NCBI GenBank assembly: GCA_000508965.1
Contig: BAHV02000001.1
Span: 186,001-250,000 of the forward strand
Direction: 5' to 3'
Length of the DNA: 64,000 nucleotides
Source of the DNA: Dielma sp000508965
Lineage (GTDB): Bacteria > Bacillota_I > Bacilli_A > Erysipelotrichales > Erysipelotrichaceae
Part shown: in pieces, positions 18,178 to 26,870 of the stretch
Position numbering within the stretch: position 1 is the stretch's first letter
How the letters are laid out: each line of letters opens with the position of its first letter
Program-made: the position numbers and the translations under genes
The notes under the pieces: model-generated
Told to the model about the DNA's origin: nothing
The model's database searches: none
What the model saw: only the letters and a program-made list of their open reading frames with translations

Positions 18178-19245
18178 TTGAATCAGTTAAAAAAAGCAAG
18201 AGCTGAGATCAATGAAATAGACAACGAGATGCGTGGATTATTTGAAAAACGCATGACAGCTGTCGAAGAGGTTATCGCTTATAAAACAGCGAATAATATA
18301 AAGATTTTCGATCCTGAAAGAGAATCATCCGTAATTGAAATGAACAGCTCAAAAATGCAGAATAAGAAATTACAGCCATTTTATCGTGAATATGTTCAAT
18401 CTATAATGGATATATCCAAAAGCTATCAGGAATCAATCATGAATAGTGAAACTTATGGTTATCAGGGAGTTTTGGGAGCATTTTCACATATTGCCGCCCA
18501 GCGCTTGTTTCCTCATGGAGAATTGAAGGATTACCCTGCGTTTGAGGGTGCTGTCAAGGGTGTATTAAATCATGAAATAGCAAAAGCTGTATTGCCTTTT
18601 GAAAACAGCTATACAGGAGAAGTCGGCGAAATATTGGATTTATTATTTAGATATGATGTTGTGATACAATCAATTTATGATTTAAAGATTAATCAGAATC
18701 TGCTTGGTTTAAAAGGTGCGGCACTCTGTGATATTAAACAGGTATATTCCAAGGATCAGGCAATTAATCAATGCCGGGATTTCCTTAAAAACTTTAATTA
18801 TGAATTAATACCTTATGCTAATACTGCACTGGCAGCAAAATTTGTCAGCGAGAGTCAGGATAAAAGCAAAGCTGCAATAGCTTCTATTGAAACAGCTGAA
18901 TTATACGGACTTGAAGTCCTTGCAGAGAACATTAACACCAGCAAGGACAATACGACCCGGTTTGTCGTTGTCGGTAATGAACTGCCGGAAGATGGCAATC
19001 ATTTATCAATAGTATTCACAGTGCATCATGAATCCGGACAGTTAGCTAAAATCATGCAGATCGTAGCAAAATATGGCTTCAACATGGAGAATATCAAGTC
19101 AAGATCCTTAAAAGACGCTTCTTGGCAGTATTATTTTTATATGGAAATTGAAGGTCATTATCGTGACGAGAAGATGCAGAGTATGCTTGAAGAATGCCGC
19201 AACAGCAGTTCTAATTTTAAAGTAATTGGTGTATATAACCATTAA
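18178..19245 (+). CDS. pheA: Bifunctional chorismate mutase / prephenate dehydratase
   Basis: The enzyme converts chorismate to prephenate and then to phenylpyruvate, the committed route to phenylalanine (cytosol). From the start: an AroQ-type mutase helix bundle (about 1-85, with ARAEINEIDNEM and the FEKRM segment), a prephenate dehydratase domain (about 90-270: YQGVLGAFSHIAAQRLF, LPFENSYTGEVGE, DNTTRFVVVG) and an ACT regulatory domain (about 275-355) with a GQLAKIM / NMENIKSRS pattern, so feedback inhibition by phenylalanine is expected. The likely start is TTG at 18178: AAAGAGGGTG sits 5-6 bases before it, while the in-frame ATG at 18154 lacks a good site and overlaps the probable promoter -10 (TTATAA near 18143). 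The aminotransferase follows after 17 bases. Confidence 0.9.
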   Translation: MNQLKKARAEINEIDNEMRGLFEKRMTAVEEVIAYKTANNIKIFDPERESSVIEMNSSKMQNKKLQPFYREYVQSIMDISKSYQESIMNSETYGYQGVLGAFSHIAAQRLFPHGELKDYPAFEGAVKGVLNHEIAKAVLPFENSYTGEVGEILDLLFRYDVVIQSIYDLKINQNLLGLKGAALCDIKQVYSKDQAINQCRDFLKNFNYELIPYANTALAAKFVSESQDKSKAAIASIETAELYGLEVLAENINTSKDNTTRFVVVGNELPEDGNHLSIVFTVHHESGQLAKIMQIVAKYGFNMENIKSRSLKDASWQYYFYMEIEGHYRDEKMQSMLEECRNSSSNFKVIGVYNH

Positions 19246-19262
19246 GAAAGCGAGGGTTCAGT

Positions 19263-20498
19263 ATGAATTTCACAAAAAACAGTGCTAATCTGACACCGAT
19301 TGAGGATACCGTATTTGCCGTAGTATCTAAAGCCAAGGAGGCAAAAGCTAAATTCGGCGCTGAGCAGGTTGTTGACGCGACAATCGGATCACTTTATGAT
19401 GAAGATGGCAATCTGGTAGCCTTTAAGAGTGTTTTTGATAATTATGATAAAATCAAAAAAGAAGTTAAAGCTGCGTATGCTTCCAGTTTTACGGGAAATC
19501 CTACCTTCCGTCAGCGAGTTGCGGATTGGACAATCGGCGCAGCTGATGTCAGGCTGGCACATAGTGTTATTGCCACACCTGGCGGTACCGGTGCGGTATC
19601 AATGACATTCTCCGATATCTTAGAACCGGGAGAAACCGTAATTTTGCCGGATATTGCTTGGGGTTCCTATGCTTTAATGGCAACTGACAAACAGCTGAAG
19701 GCTAAAAAGTATAAAATGTTTGATGGTGATAAGTTTAATATTACCTCTTTCAAGGAAACTGTATTGAGTGTAATCAATGATCAGAACCGCATTTGTGTCG
19801 TAATCAACGATCCATGTCACAATCCTACCGGTTATACGATGACTCGTGCAGAATGGGACGGCGTTATAGCTTTTATGAATGAATGCAGCAAACAGGTGCC
19901 TTGTGTTATCCTGAATGATATTGCCTACATTGATTATGCCTATGACTTAGAGAATTCAAGAAAATATATGGAAGCTTTCAATAACATTACAGAGCAAGTC
20001 ATGGTAGTAGTGGCATTCAGCTGTTCCAAAACGATGACTTCTTATGGTTTGCGCTGCGGGGCGGCTATTCTGTTGGCACAGAGTGCTGAAAGTGTACGCC
20101 AGGCAGAAATAGTCTTTGAAAAATCAGCCCGTGCTATCTGGAGTAATATTCCCAACGCGGCTATGGATAACTTCTATCAGGTTACAACTGAGCATTATAA
20201 GGATTTCATGAATGAAAAAGACGTTTATATTGATTATCTGAAACAGCGCAGTGAAATCTTTAAAACTGAGGCTGAGGCATGCGGTCTGCCATGTTATCCA
20301 TATAAAGAAGGATTCTTTGTAACGATACTGATTGAGGATAATGATCGCCGTGACCGGTATCATGAGCGATTGCTGGCAAATAACATATTTACTGTAAAGG
20401 TGAATCACGGAATCCGAGTTGCGGTATGCAGTCTGAGCATTGAAAAATGTAAAGGCTTAGCAGCCAGAATGAAACAATATTTAGATGAAACAAAGTAA
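19263..20498 (+). CDS. Class I/II PLP-dependent aminotransferase (probably aromatic amino acid)
   Basis: A fold-type I aminotransferase of 411 residues. PLP-binding features are visible: TPGGTGAVS (phosphate-side loop), NDPCHNPTGY (the Asn-Pro-x-Gly block), LNDIAYIDY (Asp and Tyr contacting PLP) and SCSKTMTSYGLRCG with the Schiff-base Lys. It lies 17 bases after pheA with a GCGAGGG-type ribosome binding site, so it is probably co-transcribed. Transamination of phenylpyruvate to phenylalanine is the natural role. Aspartate or tyrosine specificity cannot be read from sequence alone. A strong terminator overlaps its stop codon. Confidence 0.85.
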   Translation: MNFTKNSANLTPIEDTVFAVVSKAKEAKAKFGAEQVVDATIGSLYDEDGNLVAFKSVFDNYDKIKKEVKAAYASSFTGNPTFRQRVADWTIGAADVRLAHSVIATPGGTGAVSMTFSDILEPGETVILPDIAWGSYALMATDKQLKAKKYKMFDGDKFNITSFKETVLSVINDQNRICVVINDPCHNPTGYTMTRAEWDGVIAFMNECSKQVPCVILNDIAYIDYAYDLENSRKYMEAFNNITEQVMVVVAFSCSKTMTSYGLRCGAAILLAQSAESVRQAEIVFEKSARAIWSNIPNAAMDNFYQVTTEHYKDFMNEKDVYIDYLKQRSEIFKTEAEACGLPCYPYKEGFFVTILIEDNDRRDRYHERLLANNIFTVKVNHGIRVAVCSLSIEKCKGLAARMKQYLDETK

Positions 20499-20526
20499 GC
20501 GATATGACAACATATCGCTTTTTGCG
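20498..20526 (+). terminator. Intrinsic terminator after the pheA-aminotransferase pair
   Basis: Perfect 9-bp stem AGCGATATG / CATATCGCT with loop ACAA, followed by TTTTTGC. It begins at the last base of the stop codon. Confidence 0.85.
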
Positions 20527-20540
20527 GAAAGGAAGATTTT

Positions 20541-22307
20541 ATGATTGATGAATCTAAGTGGTTATATCGAATAAAACGATTGGAAAATTACTTGGTAACC
20601 TTGAAGAAAAAGTCAGGGTTTTACTCGTTCCTGCGTTTTAGTTTTTTCATTGTGATCCTTGTCGGCATCGTAATGGCCGGCAATATGGGGCAAAGCTTAG
20701 GCGGCTGGCTGGCATTAGCCGCTTTGATTGCTTTTATCATAGCAGTGATGGGGCATGGCAGAATCAAAGCTAAAATCAAAGACTGTGAGCATGAAATTCT
20801 CGTTTGCCAGCAGTATTTCGACCGTATTCACGGCAATTGGCGAAATTTCCCTGAAAAGGGTGACGAATTTATCAAGGATGAGGACGCTACCTTTCTGGAC
20901 CTTGATTTAATAGGCAAAGCTTCTCTTTATCAATTGATATCGATTGCCCGCACATGCTTTGGCAAACAGGCATTTTATGACTTGCTAAGCGGAAAATTGC
21001 CGCTCTATCGACTGGCTGGACAGCAGGCAGCGGTTTCTGAATTAAGCAATCATGAATTCTCCATACAATTTCAAAAGTTATTAATTAATCAAAAAATACA
21101 AAGTGGAACTGACTGTCCGGCCACTAAAGACCGACTGAATAGTTTCAAACAATATACTTCCTATAAGTATTTACCCTTCTTATGTCTGATGCCGTTATTA
21201 TTACTTTTAATTGGTTTACTGGCGGTTTTTAATAAACTGCCCGGTATTGTATTTGCCTCTGCATTCTTTATTCAATTATTTTTATCTATTGGCATCTCTT
21301 TGCGCAGTGGCGGAAAAATTGACGGTTATGGTCAATTAAAGGATCAGATATCGGCAGCCATGGAATTATTCAAATGCATAGAAATTGCTGAGTTCAAAAG
21401 TGAGCGCCTGAAAGATATTCAGCAAACACTAAATAGCAATGGTTCAGCAAGCTCTGCCTGTCAGCACTTAGACATTATCTTATCATTATTTTCATTGCGT
21501 AATAATCCAATCCTCTACCTTGCTTTTAACGGTTTGTTTATGATTGACCTGCAGTGCCTGTATATTTTGGAGCGCTGGAAAAATAAATATGGAGATAAGC
21601 TGGAATTATGGCTTGAAACAGCCGGTGAAATGGAAGCTTTGGTATCATGTTCAATTCTGGCAGCCGTGCGCGGCACATGCACGCCGTTAGTACATAATGA
21701 GGAACAGCCAAGCATCAGCGCGCAGGCATGCGCCCATCCGCTGATTGATCCTGATAAGGTAGTAGCTAATGATTTCAATCTAAAAGGCAGCAATATTATT
21801 ACCGGCAGCAATATGTCCGGTAAATCCACCTTTATGCGCTGTGTAGGCATTAACACAGTGTTAGCCTTGATGGGCTGTGAAGTATGTGCCAAAAGCTTCA
21901 GCTGCACACCAATGCATGTAATCTCATCCATGCGTCTGCATGATGAACTATCAGAAGGTATATCCACATTTTATGCTGAAATCTTGCGTATCAAAGATAT
22001 TATGGAAGCCAGCAAAACTCAAAAATTTAATTTAATATTGATTGATGAGATATTCAAAGGTACCAACAGCGCTGACCGCATTGTCGGTGCTAAGGAAGCG
22101 ATTCAGCGTCTGAATCAACCATGGCTGATCACCCTTGTAACAACCCATGACTTTGAATTATGCACAGCGCTGCCTACTTTAACTAATTATCATTTCTCGG
22201 AAACCTATGAGAATAATGAAATTCATTTTGACTATCAGATCAAAGATGGTCAGTGTAAGACAACCAATGCGAAAGAGTTGATGCATATGGCAGGTATTAT
22301 TGATTGA
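20541..22307 (+). CDS. Membrane-anchored MutS-family ATPase
   Basis: 588 residues. Two pairs of hydrophobic helices (about 28-70 and 207-250) precede a C-terminal MutS ATPase domain. Visible motifs: Walker A TGSNMSGKST, Walker B LILIDEIFKGT and the signature TTHDFELC. The N-terminal mismatch-recognition, connector and clamp domains of MutS are not recognisable, and the Smr and KOW domains of MutS2 are absent. This is the poorly characterised MutS-like membrane group common in Bacillota. A role in mismatch repair should not be assumed. The ribosome binding site AAAGGAAG lies 7-8 bases before the ATG. It is flanked by terminators on both sides, so it is a single-gene unit. Confidence 0.8.
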   Translation: MIDESKWLYRIKRLENYLVTLKKKSGFYSFLRFSFFIVILVGIVMAGNMGQSLGGWLALAALIAFIIAVMGHGRIKAKIKDCEHEILVCQQYFDRIHGNWRNFPEKGDEFIKDEDATFLDLDLIGKASLYQLISIARTCFGKQAFYDLLSGKLPLYRLAGQQAAVSELSNHEFSIQFQKLLINQKIQSGTDCPATKDRLNSFKQYTSYKYLPFLCLMPLLLLLIGLLAVFNKLPGIVFASAFFIQLFLSIGISLRSGGKIDGYGQLKDQISAAMELFKCIEIAEFKSERLKDIQQTLNSNGSASSACQHLDIILSLFSLRNNPILYLAFNGLFMIDLQCLYILERWKNKYGDKLELWLETAGEMEALVSCSILAAVRGTCTPLVHNEEQPSISAQACAHPLIDPDKVVANDFNLKGSNIITGSNMSGKSTFMRCVGINTVLALMGCEVCAKSFSCTPMHVISSMRLHDELSEGISTFYAEILRIKDIMEASKTQKFNLILIDEIFKGTNSADRIVGAKEAIQRLNQPWLITLVTTHDFELCTALPTLTNYHFSETYENNEIHFDYQIKDGQCKTTNAKELMHMAGIID

Positions 22308-22317
22308 TCCAACTAAG

Positions 22318-22347
22318 AACTGATGATAAAAACATCAGTTTTTTTTA
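22318..22347 (+). terminator. Intrinsic terminator after the MutS-like gene
   Basis: 8-bp stem AACTGATG / CATCAGTT with a 7-base A-rich loop, followed by eight T residues. Confidence 0.85.
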
Positions 22348-22439
22348 ATAAATTTTCTAAAGTTTCACCATATTGTTCTAAATATAAACAGCATTTATCC
22401 TTGAGAGCTAATTAATGAGCAAACATGTGGAATTCTGCA

Positions 22440-22470
22440 TATAATCAGTCTATAATCTTAATCAGGAGGT
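22440..22470 (+). promoter_or_regulatory. Promoter -10 and strong RBS of the lipoprotein gene
   Basis: A perfect TATAAT lies just upstream of a second TATAAT-like hexamer, and AGGAGG follows about 11 bases before the ATG at 22481. No good -35 is visible. Confidence 0.5.
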
Positions 22471-22480
22471 ACATTAATTT

Positions 22481-23518
22481 ATGCCAAAGAAAATTATAGG
22501 ATTATTTACTGCGCTTTTATGTGCGGTAACCGTTGCAGGCTGTTCAACAAAACCAACTGAACCTGAAAAACCTGCGGACGATAATAAGGTGGTTGAGCCA
22601 GCCGCTAAAACTGAACTTCAGATTGGACAAGTTGAAGCTGCCGCTCATGGCACTAAATGCTTCACAACAGCGACTGTTGTTGTTGAAGGAGACAAGATTC
22701 TGCTTGCCTACATTGATGATTATCAGTATTTGTCAGCTGCTGATGCTACCGGTATTCCAAACAGTGAAACCTTAGCTGATTACTGGAATGAGGGTTTGGT
22801 ACTTGGTTCTAAACGTGTAAATGCTGAAATGTACAGTGCAAACATGGCTAAGAGCGGTTCAACAGTAGCTATTGATGTCAATTACAATACAATTCAAGAT
22901 TATGTAGCTGGCAAAACAATTGCTGAAGTTGAAGAATTAGCTGGTAAAACAAGTGATGAATTAATCGATACAATTTCAGGAGCTACTTTGGTTGATATGC
23001 CAGGCTACCTGAATGCAATCGCAGAAGCTGCTAAAGCTGCTCAGGGTAATCCTAAAGTATCTTATGAAGGTGATGTTACTGCTCTGAAAATCGGACAAGT
23101 TGAAGCTGCTGCTCACGGCACAAAGTGCTTCACTCTTGCTACGGCTGTAACTGATGGTGACAAAGTTGTTCTTGCTTATATTGATGATTTTCAATATCTC
23201 GATGGTGCAGAAGCAACTGGTGTTCCTAACAGTGAAACTTTAAAAGATAACTTAACAGATCCTACAAAAGTATTAGGTTCTAAACGTGTAAATGCTGAAA
23301 TGTACAGTGCTAATATGGCTAAGAGCGGTGCTACGATCGCTATCGACGAAAACTTCAATATGGTACAAGATTATGTAGCAGGCAAGACAATTGCTGAGTT
23401 GAAGGAATTAGGCGGTAAATCAAGTGAAGAAGTTCTTGATACAATTTCAAGTACAACTTTAGTTGATGCTCCGGGATATGTAAATGCCATCGTTATGGCA
23501 GCCACTGCTTCTAAGTAA
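22481..23518 (+). CDS. Tandem-repeat FMN-binding-like lipoprotein
   Basis: 345 residues: a lipoprotein signal (TVAGC, lipidated Cys21), an acidic linker (about 22-44), then two homologous repeats at about 46-186 and 202-343. The repeats share GQVEAAAHGTKCFT, GSKRVNAEMYSANMAKSG and QDYVAGKTIAE almost unchanged. Each ends like an FMN_bind domain. Repeat 1 has DTISGAT (163-169), matching the D-x-x-(S/T)-G-A-T motif to which ApbE attaches FMN. Repeat 2 has DTISSTT at the same place and has lost it. Likely an extracytoplasmic flavoprotein in surface electron transfer (inferred). No apbE is in the window. Monocistronic, between a promoter and a bidirectional terminator. Confidence 0.75.
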   Translation: MPKKIIGLFTALLCAVTVAGCSTKPTEPEKPADDNKVVEPAAKTELQIGQVEAAAHGTKCFTTATVVVEGDKILLAYIDDYQYLSAADATGIPNSETLADYWNEGLVLGSKRVNAEMYSANMAKSGSTVAIDVNYNTIQDYVAGKTIAEVEELAGKTSDELIDTISGATLVDMPGYLNAIAEAAKAAQGNPKVSYEGDVTALKIGQVEAAAHGTKCFTLATAVTDGDKVVLAYIDDFQYLDGAEATGVPNSETLKDNLTDPTKVLGSKRVNAEMYSANMAKSGATIAIDENFNMVQDYVAGKTIAELKELGGKSSEEVLDTISSTTLVDAPGYVNAIVMAATASK

Positions 23519-23532
23519 TTAAAGAATGTATT

Positions 23533-23566
23533 AAAAGTCATCGCCGTTCATGGTGATGACTTTTTC
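23533..23566. terminator. Bidirectional terminator between convergent genes
   Basis: 13-bp stem (AAAAGTCATCGCC with GGTGATGACTTTT, one wobble) and 6-base loop, T-rich on both strands. It serves the lipoprotein gene (+) and the gene ending at 23581 (-). Confidence 0.85.
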
Positions 23567-23580
23567 GTATATTGTAATTA

Positions 23581-24840
23581 CTATCTATTATTCATTATTT
23601 GATATGATAACTGCGAATTTTCATTAATGCATATCTGCCCTTTCACAATCTCATTATCCGGTTTTTTTAAATCTATCCATGCAATACCAGAATTAGATAA
23701 CATTAAACCACTGTCTGCGTACAAATAATGAATATCTGTGTTCAAATCCAACAAATAATTTTGAGGACGACTTCTGTTTTCAATAGTTTTTGTACCTGAC
23801 CAAGTCATTATACCATTTTTTATTTTGACTACTTCAATCCATTCATCCTCGAAATAATAGTTAAATTTGCCATTTTCAACATCTATTTTATATACTTTTT
23901 CAAGTGGATCATTTTCCATTACAAGGATTAAATTATTTCCATCACCATATAAGCCAAATAAATATTCATTGAGCCCTGTTGTTTCATATATGATTTTCTT
24001 AGTTTTAGTTTTCATTTCATATTGAATTAGTTGAGTGATTAGATTATCGTTATCTACTCTTAAATAGTACCAATAACCTTTATGATAAACAGGATATCCG
24101 CTATTTTCTTCTTCAATTAACTCAAAGTTTTTTGTTTTTAGTGAATAATATTCAATAATATAACCCATCGATAAATCATCGTACCAATTAAACATGATTC
24201 CATCATTACTCATATTAACAATATTATAATGTGGAGGTACATTTTCACTACGTTTAAATTCAGTACATACTCCTGATTTCAAGTCATATAGATAGTATAC
24301 GGCAGTACCGCTTGCTTGATCATATTCTTCGAATATCAAACTTTCATTATAAGCTATGAGTATTTTGATAGAGGCGTATAATGAGTCAAAACCAATATCT
24401 TTCAATTTTTTAAATTCTCCAGTATTACAATCATAAGAACCTAGAAATAATGCACTTCTGTTATCTGAAGCATCCGCTTCGCCATATACAACACCCTCAT
24501 CATCTAAGTATAATGGATTGAAGGAAACATTATCTGGCCAAGTAAAACTCACAAAATTATTTAAGAATGTATCACTTGAAACAGTTTCAAAATCATTAGT
24601 TTTCTTTACAGTAGTTTCTACTATTTCAAAATAATTATTAACATCATTTATTTCCTGTGGATAATTATTCATATTTTCAGTGTTAGCTTCTTTACCTGAT
24701 TGATCAGCAGCTTTGTTTTCTTCTAAAATAATTTGTTGTTCAGTGTCTTGTGAGTATGGATTCATTTTATCAAATATCTTTAAGCCAATAAAAACAAAAC
24801 ACATTAATAATACTAAGCAGTAAATTACCTTCCTATTCAT
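23581..24840 (-). CDS. Uncharacterised membrane-anchored extracellular protein, probable beta-propeller
   Basis: 419 residues. An N-terminal hydrophobic helix (about 5-22, VIYCLVLLMCFVFIGLKIF) acts as signal anchor. An Asn/Glu-rich linker to about residue 75 leads to a domain with recurring short blocks (GYWYYLRVD, GNNLILVMEN, KNGIMTWSG, NSGIAWIDL) spaced as in beta-propeller sheets. I see no enzyme motif. RBS AAGGGGGAAA; a plausible promoter upstream is TTAAGA-17-TAGAAT. It lies downstream of the XRE-TPR regulator on the same strand but behind a terminator, so it is probably separately transcribed. It could be a target of that regulator (inference only). Confidence 0.65.
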   Translation of the reverse strand: MNRKVIYCLVLLMCFVFIGLKIFDKMNPYSQDTEQQIILEENKAADQSGKEANTENMNNYPQEINDVNNYFEIVETTVKKTNDFETVSSDTFLNNFVSFTWPDNVSFNPLYLDDEGVVYGEADASDNRSALFLGSYDCNTGEFKKLKDIGFDSLYASIKILIAYNESLIFEEYDQASGTAVYYLYDLKSGVCTEFKRSENVPPHYNIVNMSNDGIMFNWYDDLSMGYIIEYYSLKTKNFELIEEENSGYPVYHKGYWYYLRVDNDNLITQLIQYEMKTKTKKIIYETTGLNEYLFGLYGDGNNLILVMENDPLEKVYKIDVENGKFNYYFEDEWIEVVKIKNGIMTWSGTKTIENRSRPQNYLLDLNTDIHYLYADSGLMLSNSGIAWIDLKKPDNEIVKGQICINENSQLSYQIMNNR

Positions 24841-25211
24841 AATGTATTTCCCCCTTACCCAAAATTGTTTGACAATTTTTGATTAATACATAATTCTAAA
24901 TACATAAAAACTATATCTTAAATTTTATATTACACTATTTACATACTTAGTTCAAACCCTATATGTGAAAACACAAACTAAGGGGATGAATTATAAAAGC
25001 ATTATCCTTTATTATCAACTAAAAAACATTTTCAGAAGCACATTCATAAAATTAACGATAATTTCAATTATAACTGTACAAAAATAATTGAATTTAATCA
25101 AATTTTCATTATATATTTTAGATATAATTTTTGAGATATGAATATTTATAAAACATATCATGCCTTAGTAATAACATTAGTAAACATTTCACTGCTCAAA
25201 TTAACCACGAT
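24841..25211. other. AT-rich intergenic region
   Basis: It holds the promoter and ribosome binding site of the gene ending at 23581. A 33-codon + strand ORF at 24986-25087 has its purine run directly against the ATG and is not convincing. I see nothing else in it. Confidence 0.5.
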
Positions 25212-25250
25212 TAGCAAAAATAAAAATAGCAGCTAATAGTTGCTATTTTC
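25212..25250 (-). terminator. Intrinsic terminator of the peptide-regulator unit
   Basis: On the minus strand a 9-bp stem (AAAATAGCA / TGCTATTTT) with a 9-base loop is followed by TATTTTTGC. It lies about 20 bases after the regulator stop codon. Confidence 0.75.
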
Positions 25251-25267
25251 TAACGTTAATTAATAGT

Positions 25268-26491
25268 TCATTTCCCCAAATGCCCTTTAATTTTTAAGTA
25301 ATGGATTAATTCATCCTTATCATCGGCTCTATCAAGTAAATTAATTAGGATATCAAGATAGAAATACATGTTAGCATATCTTTGCTCTTCAGCTAACTTC
25401 AAATAAAGCTTTCTCGCATGATTAATTACTTGTTTACTAGGCTTTTGATTTTCCAATTTCACAAGATATTCGAATAGTTTAAATCTATCTTTATATTCGG
25501 CAATATCACACAAACGGCTATTTTCATTTATAATTTTATTAGCTATATCATATTCATTCAAGCAATTATAGCACCAGATTTTGTATAAAATTAAATTACC
25601 ATTAGTTGGTTCTAATCGTTCGGCTTCAGCTAGAGTATTTAATGCTTCATGATATTCTTGTTTTAGAATATAAACCCAAGCAGTGTTTCTTAAAGTTAAT
25701 GCTACTGTGCTTTTGCTTGTATTCATATACTTGAACACTTCTAAACTAGATTTTTGCAGTTCAAGTGCCATATCATAGTGACCTATTCTGGAATAAATAC
25801 TTGCCATTTGTACATCACAATTAATTGCCCGCTTATATGAAGATCCGTCTACAAACATTTGTTTAGCTATCATTAAATATTTTCTTGCTTCTTCATACTG
25901 TCCACAACCATGATGCAAGAGACTAAGATGAAAATTAATCATTGCAGTATTCTTATGATAATTAGAAAGACACAGTGCTTTTTCAATGTAAGAAAATGCA
26001 GCATCAAACTTCCTTAATGAGTGCAATTTAACAGCTTTATATTCTAAATATAATTGCTCATATAAAGTATTAGGTTCCACTGTACTATCGAGTATTTTTT
26101 CAATTTTATCAGCTTCAGCACTTTTATTCTCTAGGACAGCAATTATGTACTCAATTAATCTTATTTTATAATACTCATGATTGAGCATAAAAATTTCTCT
26201 TTTTTCTACAATCACTACTTTAAAATCATTGAAGTTCAATCTCAAGAAAAACAATGTATCAATAAAGTCGAAAATCAGTTTATCTATTTCATCATCAACT
26301 ATTTTAAGATCATCAAATTTCACATCAAGTGCAACTTCAATTCTCTCTAGCATAGCTTGATTTGGTATCTCTACACCACGTTCGAATTTGCTTAATCTCG
26401 CATAATGTATGCCAGTCAATGCATTTAATTGTTCCAAAGTAAGATGCCTATAATTTCTCCATAACTTTATTTTATTCCCTAGCTCATTCAT
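25268..26491 (-). CDS. XRE-type HTH regulator with TPR-like C-terminal domain (RNPP/Rgg-like)
   Basis: 407 residues. The N-terminal helix-turn-helix (about 5-60) has LGNKIKLWRNYRHLTLEQLN and HYARLSKFERGVEIP, the pattern of XRE domains. From about 130 to 400 the protein is all-helical with TPR-like pairs (AFSYIEKAL, EEARKYLMIAK, MALELQKSSLEV, EALNTLAEAERL). This architecture and length are those of peptide-sensing RNPP regulators (Rgg, PlcR, NprR families), whose TPR region binds a small signalling peptide. Directly upstream on the same strand, 26 bases away, is a 56-residue secreted-peptide gene, consistent with a sensor-signal pair, though cognate binding is inferred. The ATG at 26491 follows a GGTGGCGGC stretch, which is a weak site, so coupling to the peptide gene is possible. 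Confidence 0.75.
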   Translation of the reverse strand: MNELGNKIKLWRNYRHLTLEQLNALTGIHYARLSKFERGVEIPNQAMLERIEVALDVKFDDLKIVDDEIDKLIFDFIDTLFFLRLNFNDFKVVIVEKREIFMLNHEYYKIRLIEYIIAVLENKSAEADKIEKILDSTVEPNTLYEQLYLEYKAVKLHSLRKFDAAFSYIEKALCLSNYHKNTAMINFHLSLLHHGCGQYEEARKYLMIAKQMFVDGSSYKRAINCDVQMASIYSRIGHYDMALELQKSSLEVFKYMNTSKSTVALTLRNTAWVYILKQEYHEALNTLAEAERLEPTNGNLILYKIWCYNCLNEYDIANKIINENSRLCDIAEYKDRFKLFEYLVKLENQKPSKQVINHARKLYLKLAEEQRYANMYFYLDILINLLDRADDKDELIHYLKIKGHLGK

Positions 26492-26517
26492 GCCGCCACC
26501 CAGTTTTGATTTACCTA

Positions 26518-26688
26518 TTAATAAGGTACGTATTCGTCTTCAAGTGGTCGTACAGTAACACATTCATGCGTGCAGTTCACACCATCAGGTCCGCAATCCT
26601 CGTTGTGTACATGTGTACAATGTCCAGGGAAGCACAATGACATGCCAGTAACCCCAGCCAGTAATAAAGTAAATAACATTTTTTTCAT
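26518..26688 (-). CDS. 56-residue secreted Cys/His-rich peptide upstream of the RNPP-like regulator
   Basis: ATG at 26686-26688, TAA at 26518-26520. The start is supported by AAAGGAGG 8 bases upstream and a promoter (TAGACA-16-TATAAT). Residues 1-18 form a signal peptide (MKKMLFTLLLAGVTGMSL). The mature part is CFPGHCTHVHNEDCGPDG followed by VNCTHECVTVRP, with five Cys and four His in 25 residues, and it ends in an acidic tail. The CTHVHNEDCG segment resembles short Cys/His motifs in Bacillota surface proteins and could bind a metal or form disulfides. As the only gene between its promoter and the regulator, it is a candidate pheromone precursor. A structural or metal-scavenging peptide is the alternative. 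Confidence 0.75.
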   Translation of the reverse strand: MKKMLFTLLLAGVTGMSLCFPGHCTHVHNEDCGPDGVNCTHECVTVRPLEDEYVPY

Positions 26689-26712
26689 ATTTAATTCCTC
26701 CTTTTCTACTCC

Positions 26713-26740
26713 ATTATAATTAATTATTACTTTTTGTCTA
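26713..26740 (-). promoter_or_regulatory. Promoter of the peptide-regulator unit
   Basis: On the minus strand TAGACA, a 16-base spacer, then TATAAT, giving a leader of only about 20 bases before AAAGGAGG. A short palindrome CGTTAAAAACG at 26753-26763, just upstream of the -35, is a possible operator (weak). Confidence 0.7.
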
Positions 26741-26870
26741 TAAGGCTTTTATCGTTAAAAACGTGTTATAAATTTCCATTTTTTACCATTTCAGCCCTTA
26801 TTTTTAACAATTTACACAAAAAAGTTCACATTTTATAAAAATTATAACATAACATACCATAACAAGACAA

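Noticed and set aside
24986..25087. 33-codon + strand ORF (MNYKSIILYY start)
   Set aside because: The purine run directly abuts the ATG, the promoter is weak and there is no terminator; probably chance in AT-rich DNA.
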